Virus record (IMG/VR): IMGVR_UViG_3300010316_000051
Span: 1-23,703 of that record
Origin: a virus
Direction: 5' to 3' (one strand)
DNA length: 23,703 bases
Of the stretch, positions 6,277-14,181 are shown piece after piece. The notes below the pieces were generated by a model, which saw only the letters and a program-made list of their open reading frames with translations, searched no databases and was not told the origin of the DNA. How positions within the stretch are numbered: the stretch's first letter is position 1; the number at the start of each line of letters is the position of its first letter. A program made the translations under genes and the position numbers.

Positions 6277-6452
6277 TTAAAGCGAAAAGTACAGTAAATA
6301 AAGCAGGTAACTATACTAAACCTACTATGCGTAAAAATCTTTTTAATAAGATTAAAGCTGGTAGTAAAGGAGGTAATCCTGGTCAATGGTCTGCTCGTAA
6401 AGCTCAATTACTTGCTAGTGAATATAAAAAAGCAGGTGGAGGTTATAAATAA
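6270..6452 (+). CDS. Small Lys-rich protein (60 aa)
   Basis: Function unknown. It contains 12 Lys and 2 Arg against a single Glu. The C-terminal half carries a GNPGQWSARKAQLLASEY segment (35-52) and ends AGGGYK, a pattern I have met in other phage small proteins; related segments occur in plural copies in such genomes. A strongly basic short protein in the packaging region could bind DNA (inference). It overlaps the preceding gene by 7 bases and shares its stop with the next start as TAATG. Confidence 0.68.
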   Translation: MVVKAKSTVNKAGNYTKPTMRKNLFNKIKAGSKGGNPGQWSARKAQLLASEYKKAGGGYK

Positions 6453-6691
6453 TGGCTCTTGCTAAATCACAGAAAAGCTTAAAAAAATGGACTGCACAAG
6501 AATGGACTACTTCTAGTGGTAAGCCTAGCGAAGGTAAAAGACGTTATTTACCTAAGGCTGCTTGGGATTCTTTAAGTCCTGCAGAAAAGAAAGCTACGAA
6601 TCAAGCTAAAGCAAAAGGAACTAAGCAAGGCAAACAATTTGTAGCTCAACCTAAAAGTGTAGCTAAGAAAGTTAAAAAATACAGAGCATGA
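6452..6691 (+). CDS. Small Lys-rich protein with KKW...KRRYLPKAAW motif (79 aa)
   Basis: Function unknown. It contains 18 Lys and 3 Arg against 4 acidic residues. The core KKWTAQEWTTSSGKPSEGKR (11-30) followed by RYLPKAAWDSLSPAEKKAT (31-49) is a recurrent domain in phage and some bacterial small proteins; the tail KKVKKYRA is strongly basic. It lies immediately before the terminase large subunit and overlaps it as ATGA, so the two are translated together. It might bind nucleic acid or serve as the missing small terminase partner, but no fold evidence supports either. Confidence 0.7.
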   Translation: MALAKSQKSLKKWTAQEWTTSSGKPSEGKRRYLPKAAWDSLSPAEKKATNQAKAKGTKQGKQFVAQPKSVAKKVKKYRA

Positions 6692-8217
6692 GTAAAATAG
6701 ATGAAATAAGACAGGCTGCTGAATCAGACCTCTTAGTCTTTATTAAATTATTAGCTCCACATTTAATGTTAGGTGCTATACATGAAGAGATAATTCAATG
6801 GTGGGGTCGTAGTGAGGCTAAACACAATCAGCTTGTCCTGCTGCCTCGTGGACACATGAAAAGTAAGCTTATAGCATACAGGACTGCTTGGCATATTACT
6901 AAACATCCTGAAACTACAGTACTTTATGTATCTGCTACTGCTGACTTAGCAGAAAAACAATTGTATGCTATTAAACAAATTATTGATTCTAGTATTTATC
7001 GTAGATATTGGTCTGATATGATTCATCCTGAGGAAGGTAAACGAGAAAAGTGGGCAGTTGCTGAGATTGCTGTAGACCATCCTCAACGTAAATTGGAGGG
7101 TATTCGAGATGCAACTTGTAAAGCTGTTGGTCTTACTAGTAATACTACTGGCTTTCATGCTGATGTTGTCATTTTGGACGATATTGTCGTTCCTGGCAAT
7201 GCATATACACAAGATGGTAGAGAAAAAGTAGCTTCAGCTTATTCACAACTAGCTTCTATTGAGAATCCTGGTGCATTTGAATGGGTAGTAGGTACTAGAT
7301 ATCATCCTCGTGATATTTACGATACGATGATTAACATGCAAGAAAGTTTGTATGGAGATGATGGAGAACTAGAATCAGAAGAAGCTGTATATGAACTATT
7401 TCAAAGAGTAGTAGAGACTGATGGTGAGTTCTTATGGGCAAAGCAAACAAGAGCAGATGGTAAACAATTTGGATTTGATTCTAAAGAGTTAGCCCGAATT
7501 AAAGCTAAGTATGTAGATAATACTCAATTCTATGCTCAATACTATAATAATCCTAATAGCACAGAAACAGCAAGGATTGATTCTAATAACTTTCAATATT
7601 ATGAAAGAAGTCTTCTTACAAATAGAGAAGGTGATTGGTATATGAAAGATAGAAAACTTAATGTTTATGCAGCAATTGACTTTGCGTTTTCATTAAGAAA
7701 GAAGGCTGACTTTACAGCACTTGTAACTGTAGGAGTTGACTCTTTAGGAAACTTTTATGTACTTGACATAGATAGATTTAAAACAGAACGGATTGTAGAT
7801 TACTATGACCATATTGTTCAAGCTTGGCAAAAGTGGGGTTTTAGGAAGTTAAGGGCTGAGACTACTGTTGCACAACAAACAATTGTTCGTGAATTAAAAG
7901 AAAGTTATCTTAAACCTAATGGTATTCCTTTGTCAATAGATGAATTTAGACCAACACGAAGTTTAGGTGATAAGTTTGAAAGGGTTAGTGCAGTACTTGA
8001 ACCTAAGTATGATAACTTGCAAATATGGCATTATAAAGGTGGTAATTGTCAAGCATTAGAAGAAGAACTAGTAATGGTTCATCCTCCTCATGATGATATT
8101 AAGGATGCTTTATCTAACGCAATCTCGATTGCTATTATACCTAAACAAAGGTCAGGAGCATTTCAAGTAAACAAAAATGTTATGTCACACTCTCGCTTTG
8201 GCGGTGTATCTTATTAA
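6688..8217 (+). CDS. Terminase large subunit (509 aa)
   Basis: Packages DNA into the prohead by ATP hydrolysis and cuts the concatemer. The ATPase domain has Walker A PRGHMKSK (53-60), the T7 gp19-like PRGHxKS form, Walker B VVILDDIV (160-167), and a GTRYH coupling segment (202-206). The C-terminal RNase H-like nuclease shows its acidic residues at Asp331 (AAIDFAF), Glu391 (RAETT) and Asp473 within HDDIKDALSNAI. Length is usual for the family. The start overlaps the previous gene by 4 bases. No recognisable small subunit is encoded next to it. Confidence 0.95.
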   Translation: MSKIDEIRQAAESDLLVFIKLLAPHLMLGAIHEEIIQWWGRSEAKHNQLVLLPRGHMKSKLIAYRTAWHITKHPETTVLYVSATADLAEKQLYAIKQIIDSSIYRRYWSDMIHPEEGKREKWAVAEIAVDHPQRKLEGIRDATCKAVGLTSNTTGFHADVVILDDIVVPGNAYTQDGREKVASAYSQLASIENPGAFEWVVGTRYHPRDIYDTMINMQESLYGDDGELESEEAVYELFQRVVETDGEFLWAKQTRADGKQFGFDSKELARIKAKYVDNTQFYAQYYNNPNSTETARIDSNNFQYYERSLLTNREGDWYMKDRKLNVYAAIDFAFSLRKKADFTALVTVGVDSLGNFYVLDIDRFKTERIVDYYDHIVQAWQKWGFRKLRAETTVAQQTIVRELKESYLKPNGIPLSIDEFRPTRSLGDKFERVSAVLEPKYDNLQIWHYKGGNCQALEEELVMVHPPHDDIKDALSNAISIAIIPKQRSGAFQVNKNVMSHSRFGGVSY

Positions 8218-8228
8218 AGGAAAAGTAA

Positions 8229-10058
8229 ATGGCAGGTAAAATAGCACAAATTAGACAAATGTTTGAAGAACGAGATGGTTTAGCAAAACAACTATCACAT
8301 CTTTATAATAATTGGTGGATACAACGAAGTGAAAAAGAAGCAGAATGGAGAGAACTTCGGAACTATCTTTTTGCAACAGATACAACTAAAACAACAAACT
8401 CTAAGCTTCCGTGGAAGAATAAGACTACATTACCTAAGCTTACACAGATTAGAGATAACTTGCATGCTAACTATTTAGATGCTCTTTTTCCTAATGACAA
8501 CTGGATGAAGTGGGAAGGTTCTAATCTTAAAGATTCTACTAAAAAGAAACGTAAAGCTATTGAGTCTTATCTTAAAACGAAGTTAAAAGAATCTAACTTT
8601 AGAGAAACTGTTTCACAATTACTTTACGATTATATTGACTATGGAAATACTTTTGGTGAGGTAGTATTTGCTGATGAACGTCATATTGACCCTTTTGATG
8701 GTGAAGAAGTAATTACTTATAGAGGTCCTAAGTTAGTTCGTCTATCTCCTTTTGATATTGTATTTAATCCTACAGCAAGTACATTTGCAGACTCTCCAAA
8801 GTTTACTCGCTATGTTAAATCAGTTGGAGAACTTAAGAAGGACTTTAAATATCGTCCTGACCTTAACTATGATGAAGAAGCTTTTAAGAGTGCTATGGAC
8901 TTCCGTAGAGCAATTACAGCATTTAAACAGGAAGATGTAAACAAAGCAGAAGCTTTTATGGTTGATGGCTTTGGTTCATTGCAAGAGTATTACCAATCAG
9001 GATTAGTTGAGATTATTGAGTTTGAAGGTGATATCTATGATGAGATTAATGATGAGCTTTTAGAAAGACGTATCATTACTATTATTGATAGAAGTTATGT
9101 TATTCGCAATGTTGAGAATCCTTCTTATTTACGAAGAGATAACAAACACCATGTAGGTTGGAGAAGTCGTCCTGATAACCTTTATTGTATGGGACCTTTA
9201 GATAACTTAGTAGGTTTACAGTACCGTGTTGACCATCTAGAGAACTTAAAAGCAGATGCTCTTGATATGACTATTCATCCACCATTAAAAATTAAAGGTG
9301 ATGTAGAACCATTTGAATGGCATCCTGAAGCTACGATTCACATTCCTGAAGATGGCGATGTAGAAGCTATGCCTCCTAATGCAGCAGCGTTCCAAGTAAA
9401 TAATGAGATTGCTGTGTTATTAAGTATTATGGAAGAGATGGCAGGTGCTCCTAAAGAAGCTATGGGTTTCCGAACTCCTGGTGAGAAGACAGCTTTTGAA
9501 GTACAACAATTAAGTAATGCTGCTTCACGGATTTTCCAACATAAAATTAATAAGTTTGAAGTTGAGTTTTTAGAACCAGTACTCAATACAATGTTAGAGA
9601 TGTCTAAACGTAACTTAGATGTTGCAGAGGTAGCTCGAACTATTGATGATGATATTGGTGTACAAGACTTTATGACTATTACTAAAGAAGATATTACTGC
9701 ACGAGGTAGATTGCGTCCAATAGGAGCTCGACATTATGCAGCTAGAGCACAGTTAGTTCAGAACATGATAGGCTTATTTAACAGCCCTATGGGACAATTA
9801 ATCTCTCCGCATATTTCAGCTAAACGATTAGCAGGTATGGTAGAAGAGTATATGGGCTTTGAACAGTATGAGTTTATTAAAGACAATGCAGCTTTATTTG
9901 AACAAGGAGAAACAGCTAAGTTACAACAGCAAATTCAAGCAAGTATTCAAGCAGAGCAAGCACAACCAGGAATGGAAGAGCAGATGTTAGGACAACAAGA
10001 GCAAGCTTTAGGTAATGAAGTAGCACAACTTCCTCCTGAAGAAATGCCTCAAGTATAA
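8229..10058 (+). CDS. Portal (head-tail connector) protein (609 aa)
   Basis: Forms the ring at the packaging vertex through which DNA enters and leaves. The N-terminus has the podoviral layout: a helical region with YNNWWIQRSEKEAEWRELRNYLF (26-48), then LPKLTQIRDNLHANYLDALFPN where the portal core begins, a DYIDYGNTFGEVVF segment, and a long helical stretch before the end. The C-terminal 45 residues are Gln/Glu-rich and low in complexity. It is somewhat longer than T7 gp8 (536 aa). AAGGA at 8217-8221 lies upstream of the ATG. It directly follows the terminase gene and is the last gene before the promoter-containing gap. Confidence 0.92.
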   Translation: MAGKIAQIRQMFEERDGLAKQLSHLYNNWWIQRSEKEAEWRELRNYLFATDTTKTTNSKLPWKNKTTLPKLTQIRDNLHANYLDALFPNDNWMKWEGSNLKDSTKKKRKAIESYLKTKLKESNFRETVSQLLYDYIDYGNTFGEVVFADERHIDPFDGEEVITYRGPKLVRLSPFDIVFNPTASTFADSPKFTRYVKSVGELKKDFKYRPDLNYDEEAFKSAMDFRRAITAFKQEDVNKAEAFMVDGFGSLQEYYQSGLVEIIEFEGDIYDEINDELLERRIITIIDRSYVIRNVENPSYLRRDNKHHVGWRSRPDNLYCMGPLDNLVGLQYRVDHLENLKADALDMTIHPPLKIKGDVEPFEWHPEATIHIPEDGDVEAMPPNAAAFQVNNEIAVLLSIMEEMAGAPKEAMGFRTPGEKTAFEVQQLSNAASRIFQHKINKFEVEFLEPVLNTMLEMSKRNLDVAEVARTIDDDIGVQDFMTITKEDITARGRLRPIGARHYAARAQLVQNMIGLFNSPMGQLISPHISAKRLAGMVEEYMGFEQYEFIKDNAALFEQGETAKLQQQIQASIQAEQAQPGMEEQMLGQQEQALGNEVAQLPPEEMPQV

Positions 10059-10064
10059 TAACAC

Positions 10065-10093
10065 TTGACTTTTTTATAAATCTGTGATATAAT
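10065..10093 (+). promoter_or_regulatory. Sigma70-type promoter
   Basis: TTGACT (10065-10070) and TATAAT (10088-10093) are separated by exactly 17 bases, with an extended -10 TGa directly before TATAAT. Only the last base of the -35 differs from consensus. It lies just behind the portal stop in the longest non-coding gap of the window and points at the scaffold and capsid genes. Transcription would start near 10100, giving a leader of about 80 bases. Confidence 0.8.
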
Positions 10094-10118
10094 ATTATTT
10101 ATAATAAAGTAATTAATA

Positions 10119-10159
10119 ATCTTTAATAATAAATTATATAATTATATCTTTGATAATAA
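10119..10159 (+). repeat. Imperfect direct repeat flanking a palindrome in the leader
   Basis: ATCTTTAATAATAA (10119-10132) recurs as ATCTTTGATAATAA (10146-10159), 13 of 14 bases equal, 27 bases apart. A perfect 12-base palindrome AATTATATAATT (10132-10143) lies between. The whole leader is extremely AT-rich, so chance is a real alternative; a regulatory site is possible because it sits directly downstream of the promoter. Confidence 0.4.
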
Positions 10160-10178
10160 CTAGAAATTTAACTAAACT

Positions 10179-10400
10179 ATGGATTTAAAATCAGAAAAGG
10201 CTAGGAGTCTGACCAAGAATCAGGTCTTTGAAGAACTTAACAAGTATTTTAAAGAGCAGATAGAACTGTCACAAAGAAAATGTATGGATGAGTCTAATTT
10301 TTCTCATCCTGCATGGTCTGAGTTACAAGCCTATCAACTTGGATTACAAAAAGCATTTACAAAGGTTCTAAATCTCATACCTGACCAAGGAGAGCAATAA
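10179..10400 (+). CDS. Conserved small protein preceding the scaffold (73 aa)
   Basis: Function unknown; helical, without cysteine cluster or membrane segment. It has an opening LTKNQVFEELNKYFKEQIEL (11-30), a CMDESNFSHPAWSELQAYQLG segment (35-55) and a short basic/hydrophobic end. Similar proteins stand at this position before the scaffold gene in marine podoviruses as I remember them. It is the first gene behind the promoter at 10065-10093. No Shine-Dalgarno is visible before its ATG, so translation may rely on the unstructured AT-rich leader. The stop overlaps the scaffold start as TAATG. Confidence 0.75.
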   Translation: MDLKSEKARSLTKNQVFEELNKYFKEQIELSQRKCMDESNFSHPAWSELQAYQLGLQKAFTKVLNLIPDQGEQ

Positions 10401-11107
10401 TGAGTGAAGAAACATTAAACGAACAAACAGAGCCTAGTACTAACGAAGCTCCTGTAGTAGGTACCTCAACAACAAAATTTGAAATTCCGACCGAAGCTCA
10501 AGAGTTTGTAGGCGAGGGTAAGAAGTATAAGAGTGCAGAAGATGCTCTTAAATCAGTTCCTCATGCACAACAGCATATATCCACATTAGAACAAGAGTTG
10601 GCTGCTGTAAAAGAAGAACTATCTAAGAGACGAACCACTGAAGAACTTCTTGATGAAATAAAGTCTGGCGTTCAGCCTGAGCGGACTGCACAGTCGCCTG
10701 AATTAGATACAGATAGATTAGAACAATTAGTTTCACAAACTTTAGAAAAGCGTGAGATGCAACAAAGTGCAAAACAAAATGCTTCTTCAGTAGCTAATAA
10801 GTTTACTGAGAAGTTTGGCGATAGTGCACAAACAGCATATGACCAAATTGCTAAAGATAATGGATTAACTGTTCTGCAATTAAATAACTTAGCTGCTACT
10901 TCCCCAAGTGCGGTTCTAAGACTGGCAGGACTAGATGGTAAAACAGCTACTACAATTGCTAAACCAACTGGTACTGTAAATACTCAATCTTTACGAGGAA
11001 ATCCAACAGATGAATTATCTGCTAGAGTTCCACGCGGAGCGAGTACTAAAGACTTAGTAAACGCTTGGAAAGCTGCTGGCGAAAAAGTAAAATCTAAATA
11101 TAACTAA
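10400..11107 (+). CDS. Scaffolding (capsid assembly) protein (235 aa)
   Basis: Guides capsid protein into the prohead and then leaves it. It is acidic and Glu/Gln/Thr-rich at the N-terminus, has a GEGKKYKSAEDALKSVPHAQ segment (39-58) common to podoviral scaffolds, a coiled-coil stretch (STLEQELAAVKEELSKR, 61-77) and a basic C-terminal helix (LVNAWKAAGEKVKSK), the part that usually binds the capsid shell. Position directly upstream of the major capsid gene fits T7 gp9. It is shorter than T7 gp9 (307 aa). Confidence 0.85.
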   Translation: MSEETLNEQTEPSTNEAPVVGTSTTKFEIPTEAQEFVGEGKKYKSAEDALKSVPHAQQHISTLEQELAAVKEELSKRRTTEELLDEIKSGVQPERTAQSPELDTDRLEQLVSQTLEKREMQQSAKQNASSVANKFTEKFGDSAQTAYDQIAKDNGLTVLQLNNLAATSPSAVLRLAGLDGKTATTIAKPTGTVNTQSLRGNPTDELSARVPRGASTKDLVNAWKAAGEKVKSKYN

Positions 11108-11111
11108 GGAG
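11106..11111 (+). promoter_or_regulatory. Strong ribosome binding site of the capsid gene
   Basis: AAGGAG with a 6-base spacer to ATG 11118, overlapping the scaffold stop codon. It is among the strongest Shine-Dalgarno sequences in the window, as expected for the most abundant virion protein. Confidence 0.75.
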
Positions 11112-11117
11112 ACTTAA

Positions 11118-12098
11118 ATGTCACAATTAACAGGAAATACTACAGCTTTTATTGAAGCTCAACAGTATTCTCAGTTCATCCTTGAAAACTTACATGATTA
11201 CCTGTTGCCTGAAGGCATGTGGCGAGATGTATCTGACTTCGGTTCAGGTACAACTTTAAACATCAAAACAGTTGGTTCTGTAACAATTCAAGATGCTGCT
11301 GAAGATACACCTTTAAACTACTCACCTATTGATACAGGTACATTACAACTTACAATTACTGATTATGTTGGTGATGCATGGAAAGTTTCAGATGACTTGC
11401 GTGAAGATGGTTCACAAGTTGATTCATTAATGGCTATGCGTGCTATGGAATCTACTCGTGCTCTTGGTGAAAACCACGAATCACGTTTCTTATCAGTAGC
11501 AAACCTTGCTCAAACAGCAGCAGGTGTAAACTTAGTAAACGGTCGCCCACATCGTTGGGTTGGTTCTGCTGCAGCTAATGCACGCACTGTCACACTACAA
11601 GACTTTATCTCTATGAAACTTGCTTTCGATAAAGCTAATGCTCCTGCTAGTGGTCGTATTGCTATCGTTGACCCAGTTGTTGAAGCTAGTCTAAATAGTA
11701 TCTCTAATTTAGTTAGCGTTTCTAACAACCCAATGTTTGAAGGTATCGTTACTGAAGGTTTTGCAAAAGACCATAAGTTCGTTAAAAACATTTTTGGTTG
11801 GGATATCTACACATCTAACTTCTTACCTACATTGACTGCTGCAGAAGCTATTGATGCTTCAGGCTATGGCTTGACATCTGAAACAGCAGCTATTGGTGAT
11901 AAGGCTAACGTATTTATGTGTATTGCCGATGACTCATGTAAACCAGTTATGCATGCATGGAGACGTGCTCCGCAAACTGAAGGTTGGCGTGATGAAGAAA
12001 CTCGTTCTGATAAGTTCCAAGTAACTTCTCGTTTCGGCTTTGGTGCACAAAGGGTAGATACTCTAGGTGTTATTCTAACTCATCCATCAAATTACTAG
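11118..12098 (+). CDS. Major capsid protein (326 aa)
   Basis: Builds the icosahedral shell, presumably with the HK97 fold. Called from position (scaffold just upstream, decoration and tail tubular genes downstream), length and sequence character: a helical start (FIEAQQYSQFILENLHDYLLPEGMW), then a beta-rich segment with KTVGSVTIQDA (50-60) and a long central helix region. Arginine codons are biased to CGT/CGC (12 of 15), unlike most neighbours, and the gene has an AAGGAG ribosome binding site; both point to very high expression. The end (GFGAQRVDTLGVILTHPSNY) resembles the closing strand of podoviral capsids. Confidence 0.9.
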   Translation: MSQLTGNTTAFIEAQQYSQFILENLHDYLLPEGMWRDVSDFGSGTTLNIKTVGSVTIQDAAEDTPLNYSPIDTGTLQLTITDYVGDAWKVSDDLREDGSQVDSLMAMRAMESTRALGENHESRFLSVANLAQTAAGVNLVNGRPHRWVGSAAANARTVTLQDFISMKLAFDKANAPASGRIAIVDPVVEASLNSISNLVSVSNNPMFEGIVTEGFAKDHKFVKNIFGWDIYTSNFLPTLTAAEAIDASGYGLTSETAAIGDKANVFMCIADDSCKPVMHAWRRAPQTEGWRDEETRSDKFQVTSRFGFGAQRVDTLGVILTHPSNY

Positions 12099-12107
12099 GA
12101 GATTATT

Positions 12108-12590
12108 ATGGGATTTGAAATTGATGCAAAACGTGGCGTTGCAAACCACTACGGAGTTAGAACTACTGATGGTTCATTAGGTGCAGGTGCTTGTGATGAC
12201 TTGTATAAATGGGCTGTATGGGATTTTGATTACAACAATCTTCCAACATATGGTTCTAATAATCTACAACAAGTAGTTCCTGCAAATGCTACTATTGTTT
12301 CTGCAGAATTAATTGTAGATACAGCATTTACATCTACATCTACAACAACTGATTTAGTAGTTGGCTTATATACAGCAGCAGGTGATGCTATTGATGCTGA
12401 TGGTTTAATTGCTGCTACTGATGCTACTCAAACAGCTATTCTTGTGGAAAATAGTCGCATTGTTGGTGCTGGTGATTTAGTTAATAAAGGCATTGGTGCT
12501 GTAGCAGGTGAACTAGTTGTTGCAGGTACTGACACAGACCTATTAACAGGTGCTGGTCGTGTAATTGTGAAATACGTTTACAACAAGTAA
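12108..12590 (+). CDS. Putative capsid decoration / minor head protein (160 aa)
   Basis: Not a family I can name. It is a beta-rich, Ala/Thr/Val/Asp-rich protein without cysteine pairs or membrane segments; it opens GFEIDAKRGVANHYGVR and contains long hydrophobic/polar alternation (VSAELIVDTAFTSTSTTTDLVV). An own ribosome binding site (AGGAG about 10 bases upstream) and placement between the capsid gene and a terminator-like hairpin suggest abundant synthesis together with capsid protein, as for decoration proteins. This role is inference from place and composition. Confidence 0.65.
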   Translation: MGFEIDAKRGVANHYGVRTTDGSLGAGACDDLYKWAVWDFDYNNLPTYGSNNLQQVVPANATIVSAELIVDTAFTSTSTTTDLVVGLYTAAGDAIDADGLIAATDATQTAILVENSRIVGAGDLVNKGIGAVAGELVVAGTDTDLLTGAGRVIVKYVYNK

Positions 12591-12596
12591 GACCTC

Positions 12597-12632
12597 GAAG
12601 GAGGGTACTTTTTCTCGGAAGTGCCTTCCTTC
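12597..12632 (+). terminator. 14-bp hairpin behind capsid/decoration genes, T7 T-phi-like position
   Basis: The arms GAAGGAGGGTACTT (12597-12610) and AAGTGCCTTCCTTC (12619-12632) pair along all 14 positions (two are G-U), with an 8-base loop TTTCTCGG. It starts 6 bases behind the decoration-like gene. The tail is CC followed by TAATTTAATA, not a clean T-run, so it may be an inefficient terminator, an mRNA-stabilising hairpin or an RNase III site. T7 has its late terminator at the corresponding place behind gene 10. Confidence 0.72.
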
Positions 12633-12657
12633 CCTAATTTAATACAAGGAATTTAGA

Positions 12658-13392
12658 ATGACAATTCAACATAATATTATTGCTGACCCTGATATTCATG
12701 AGCCCAAGGGAGTAGCGACTGCTGCAAGCAATAGCATTTATGTAGCAAACGGAAGTGGCTCAGGCGTTTGGACAGTACCAGCACCTTTAGCAGGTTTTCC
12801 ATCAGCTCTTGATGGGCACGTATTTATTGCAGATGGAGCAGGAGGAGGTTCTTGGACCTATCCTGTAGAAGGTCAAGATACTGCTTTAGATGGACAAGTA
12901 TTTATATCTGATGGTGCAGGTGGAGGCTCCTGGGCTTCTCCTACAGACCATCCTATTGCAGAGATATATATTGCAGGAGGTACGACAGTACATACTTTAG
13001 CTGCCGCTAGTGCTTATACTTTACTAAACCCTGTAGGTGAGTGGACAGAAGGAGTTACTAATGTTCTAACAACTACTGCAGGAAGTGGACATATCAATTT
13101 AGAGAAAGCAGGTAATTACTACATTAGTTTTTGGGCTAACTTTACAACAGCCTCTGTTTCTACAGGAAGTGCCTATAAATTTAAGTATAGTTTAGATGGA
13201 GTACTTTCAACAAGATTGTTTCAAATAGCTAAGTTTACTAACGGAGCAGACCAAGTAGCAGTATCCGCATCTGGAATAGTAACAGCAACAGCAGGTCAAG
13301 AACTTGCTATATATGCTGCAGGTGATGGTACTTCAAGTTCTACAAATATAACAGTTACTGAAGCAGGGTTACAAGCCTTGTATTTATCATAG
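12658..13392 (+). CDS. Virion surface / head-fibre-like protein (244 aa)
   Basis: Probably a beta-structured virion appendage. The N-terminus MTIQHNIIADPDIHEPKGV is a recurrent opening of phage structural proteins. Two tandem copies of LDGxVFIxDGAGGGSWxxP lie at about 51-69 and 77-95, a repeat class also present in the fibre at the window start. The C-terminal half (about 100-244) is a beta-rich domain with jelly-roll character like TNF/C1q-type phage tips (GHINLEKAGNYYISFWANF). AAGGA at 12646-12650 supports the start. It follows the hairpin and precedes tail tubular protein A. Confidence 0.68.
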   Translation: MTIQHNIIADPDIHEPKGVATAASNSIYVANGSGSGVWTVPAPLAGFPSALDGHVFIADGAGGGSWTYPVEGQDTALDGQVFISDGAGGGSWASPTDHPIAEIYIAGGTTVHTLAAASAYTLLNPVGEWTEGVTNVLTTTAGSGHINLEKAGNYYISFWANFTTASVSTGSAYKFKYSLDGVLSTRLFQIAKFTNGADQVAVSASGIVTATAGQELAIYAAGDGTSSSTNITVTEAGLQALYLS

Positions 13393-13401
13393 GATATTAT
13401 T

Positions 13402-14181
13402 ATGGCTAAGATGACACTACTTGACATGACCCAAAACATTTTATCTGATATGGATTCAGATGAAGTAAACAGTATCACAGATACTCAAGAGGCTCTTCAA
13501 GTAGCAACAATTATTAAAACTACTTACTATAATATTATTGATGGTAGAGACTTTCCTTTTCTTTATGAAATGTTTCAAGTTAATGCTGTAGGAGGTACTG
13601 CAAGACCTACACACATGAAACTACCTGAAGATATTATTGATTTAAAGTGGATTAAGTACAATAATAAAAAACTATCTGATATTAAAAATAAGTATGAGAA
13701 AATAGAGTATAAGAATCCTGAAGACTTCTTACAAATAACAGATAGTAGAGATAGTTCTGCTTCAGATATCTTAGTTGTACAAGACTCTAGTGATATTCGA
13801 ATTAATGTTTATAATGACAGAGGTCCTAAATACTTTACATCCTTTGATGATGAGAACTTAGTATTTGACGCATACGACTCAGTAAAAGAAACAAACTTAA
13901 CTGAAGATAGTACACAAGGCTATGGTAAGCGTTCCGTTACATTTTCTTTAACAGACTTATTTACTCCTGACCTTCCAGTACAAATGTTTAGTTATTTGCT
14001 TTCAGAAGCTAAGTCAACAGCTTTCTTAACATTAAAACAAATGGCTAACCAAAAAGCTGAACAACAGTCTGTATCACAAAAGCGTAGAATGTCTCAAGAT
14101 GCTTGGCGACTTAAGAATGGTATTACCTATGGAAACTATGGTCGTACTAAAGGAAGTTCTTTTTCTAGGAGAAAAGACTAA
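13402..14181 (+). CDS. Tail tubular protein A (T7 gp11-like adaptor) (259 aa)
   Basis: Ring protein that joins portal and nozzle in short-tailed phages. The opening MTLLDMTQNILSDMDSDEVN (4-23) and the following helix (TQEALQVATIIKTTYYNII) are typical of the gp11-like adaptors. DGRDFPFLYEMFQ and PTHMKLPEDIIDLKWIKYN follow in the usual order, then a beta-rich middle and a basic C-terminal helix. It is longer than T7 gp11 (196 aa). AGGA upstream at 13392-13395; the stop overlaps the next small ORF as TAATG. Confidence 0.88.
   Translation: MAKMTLLDMTQNILSDMDSDEVNSITDTQEALQVATIIKTTYYNIIDGRDFPFLYEMFQVNAVGGTARPTHMKLPEDIIDLKWIKYNNKKLSDIKNKYEKIEYKNPEDFLQITDSRDSSASDILVVQDSSDIRINVYNDRGPKYFTSFDDENLVFDAYDSVKETNLTEDSTQGYGKRSVTFSLTDLFTPDLPVQMFSYLLSEAKSTAFLTLKQMANQKAEQQSVSQKRRMSQDAWRLKNGITYGNYGRTKGSSFSRRKD

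Noticed and set aside
13421-13450. TTGACA followed by TCTGAT at about promoter distance
   Set aside because: Only the -35 is good; it lies inside the start of tail tubular protein A and encodes conserved residues.
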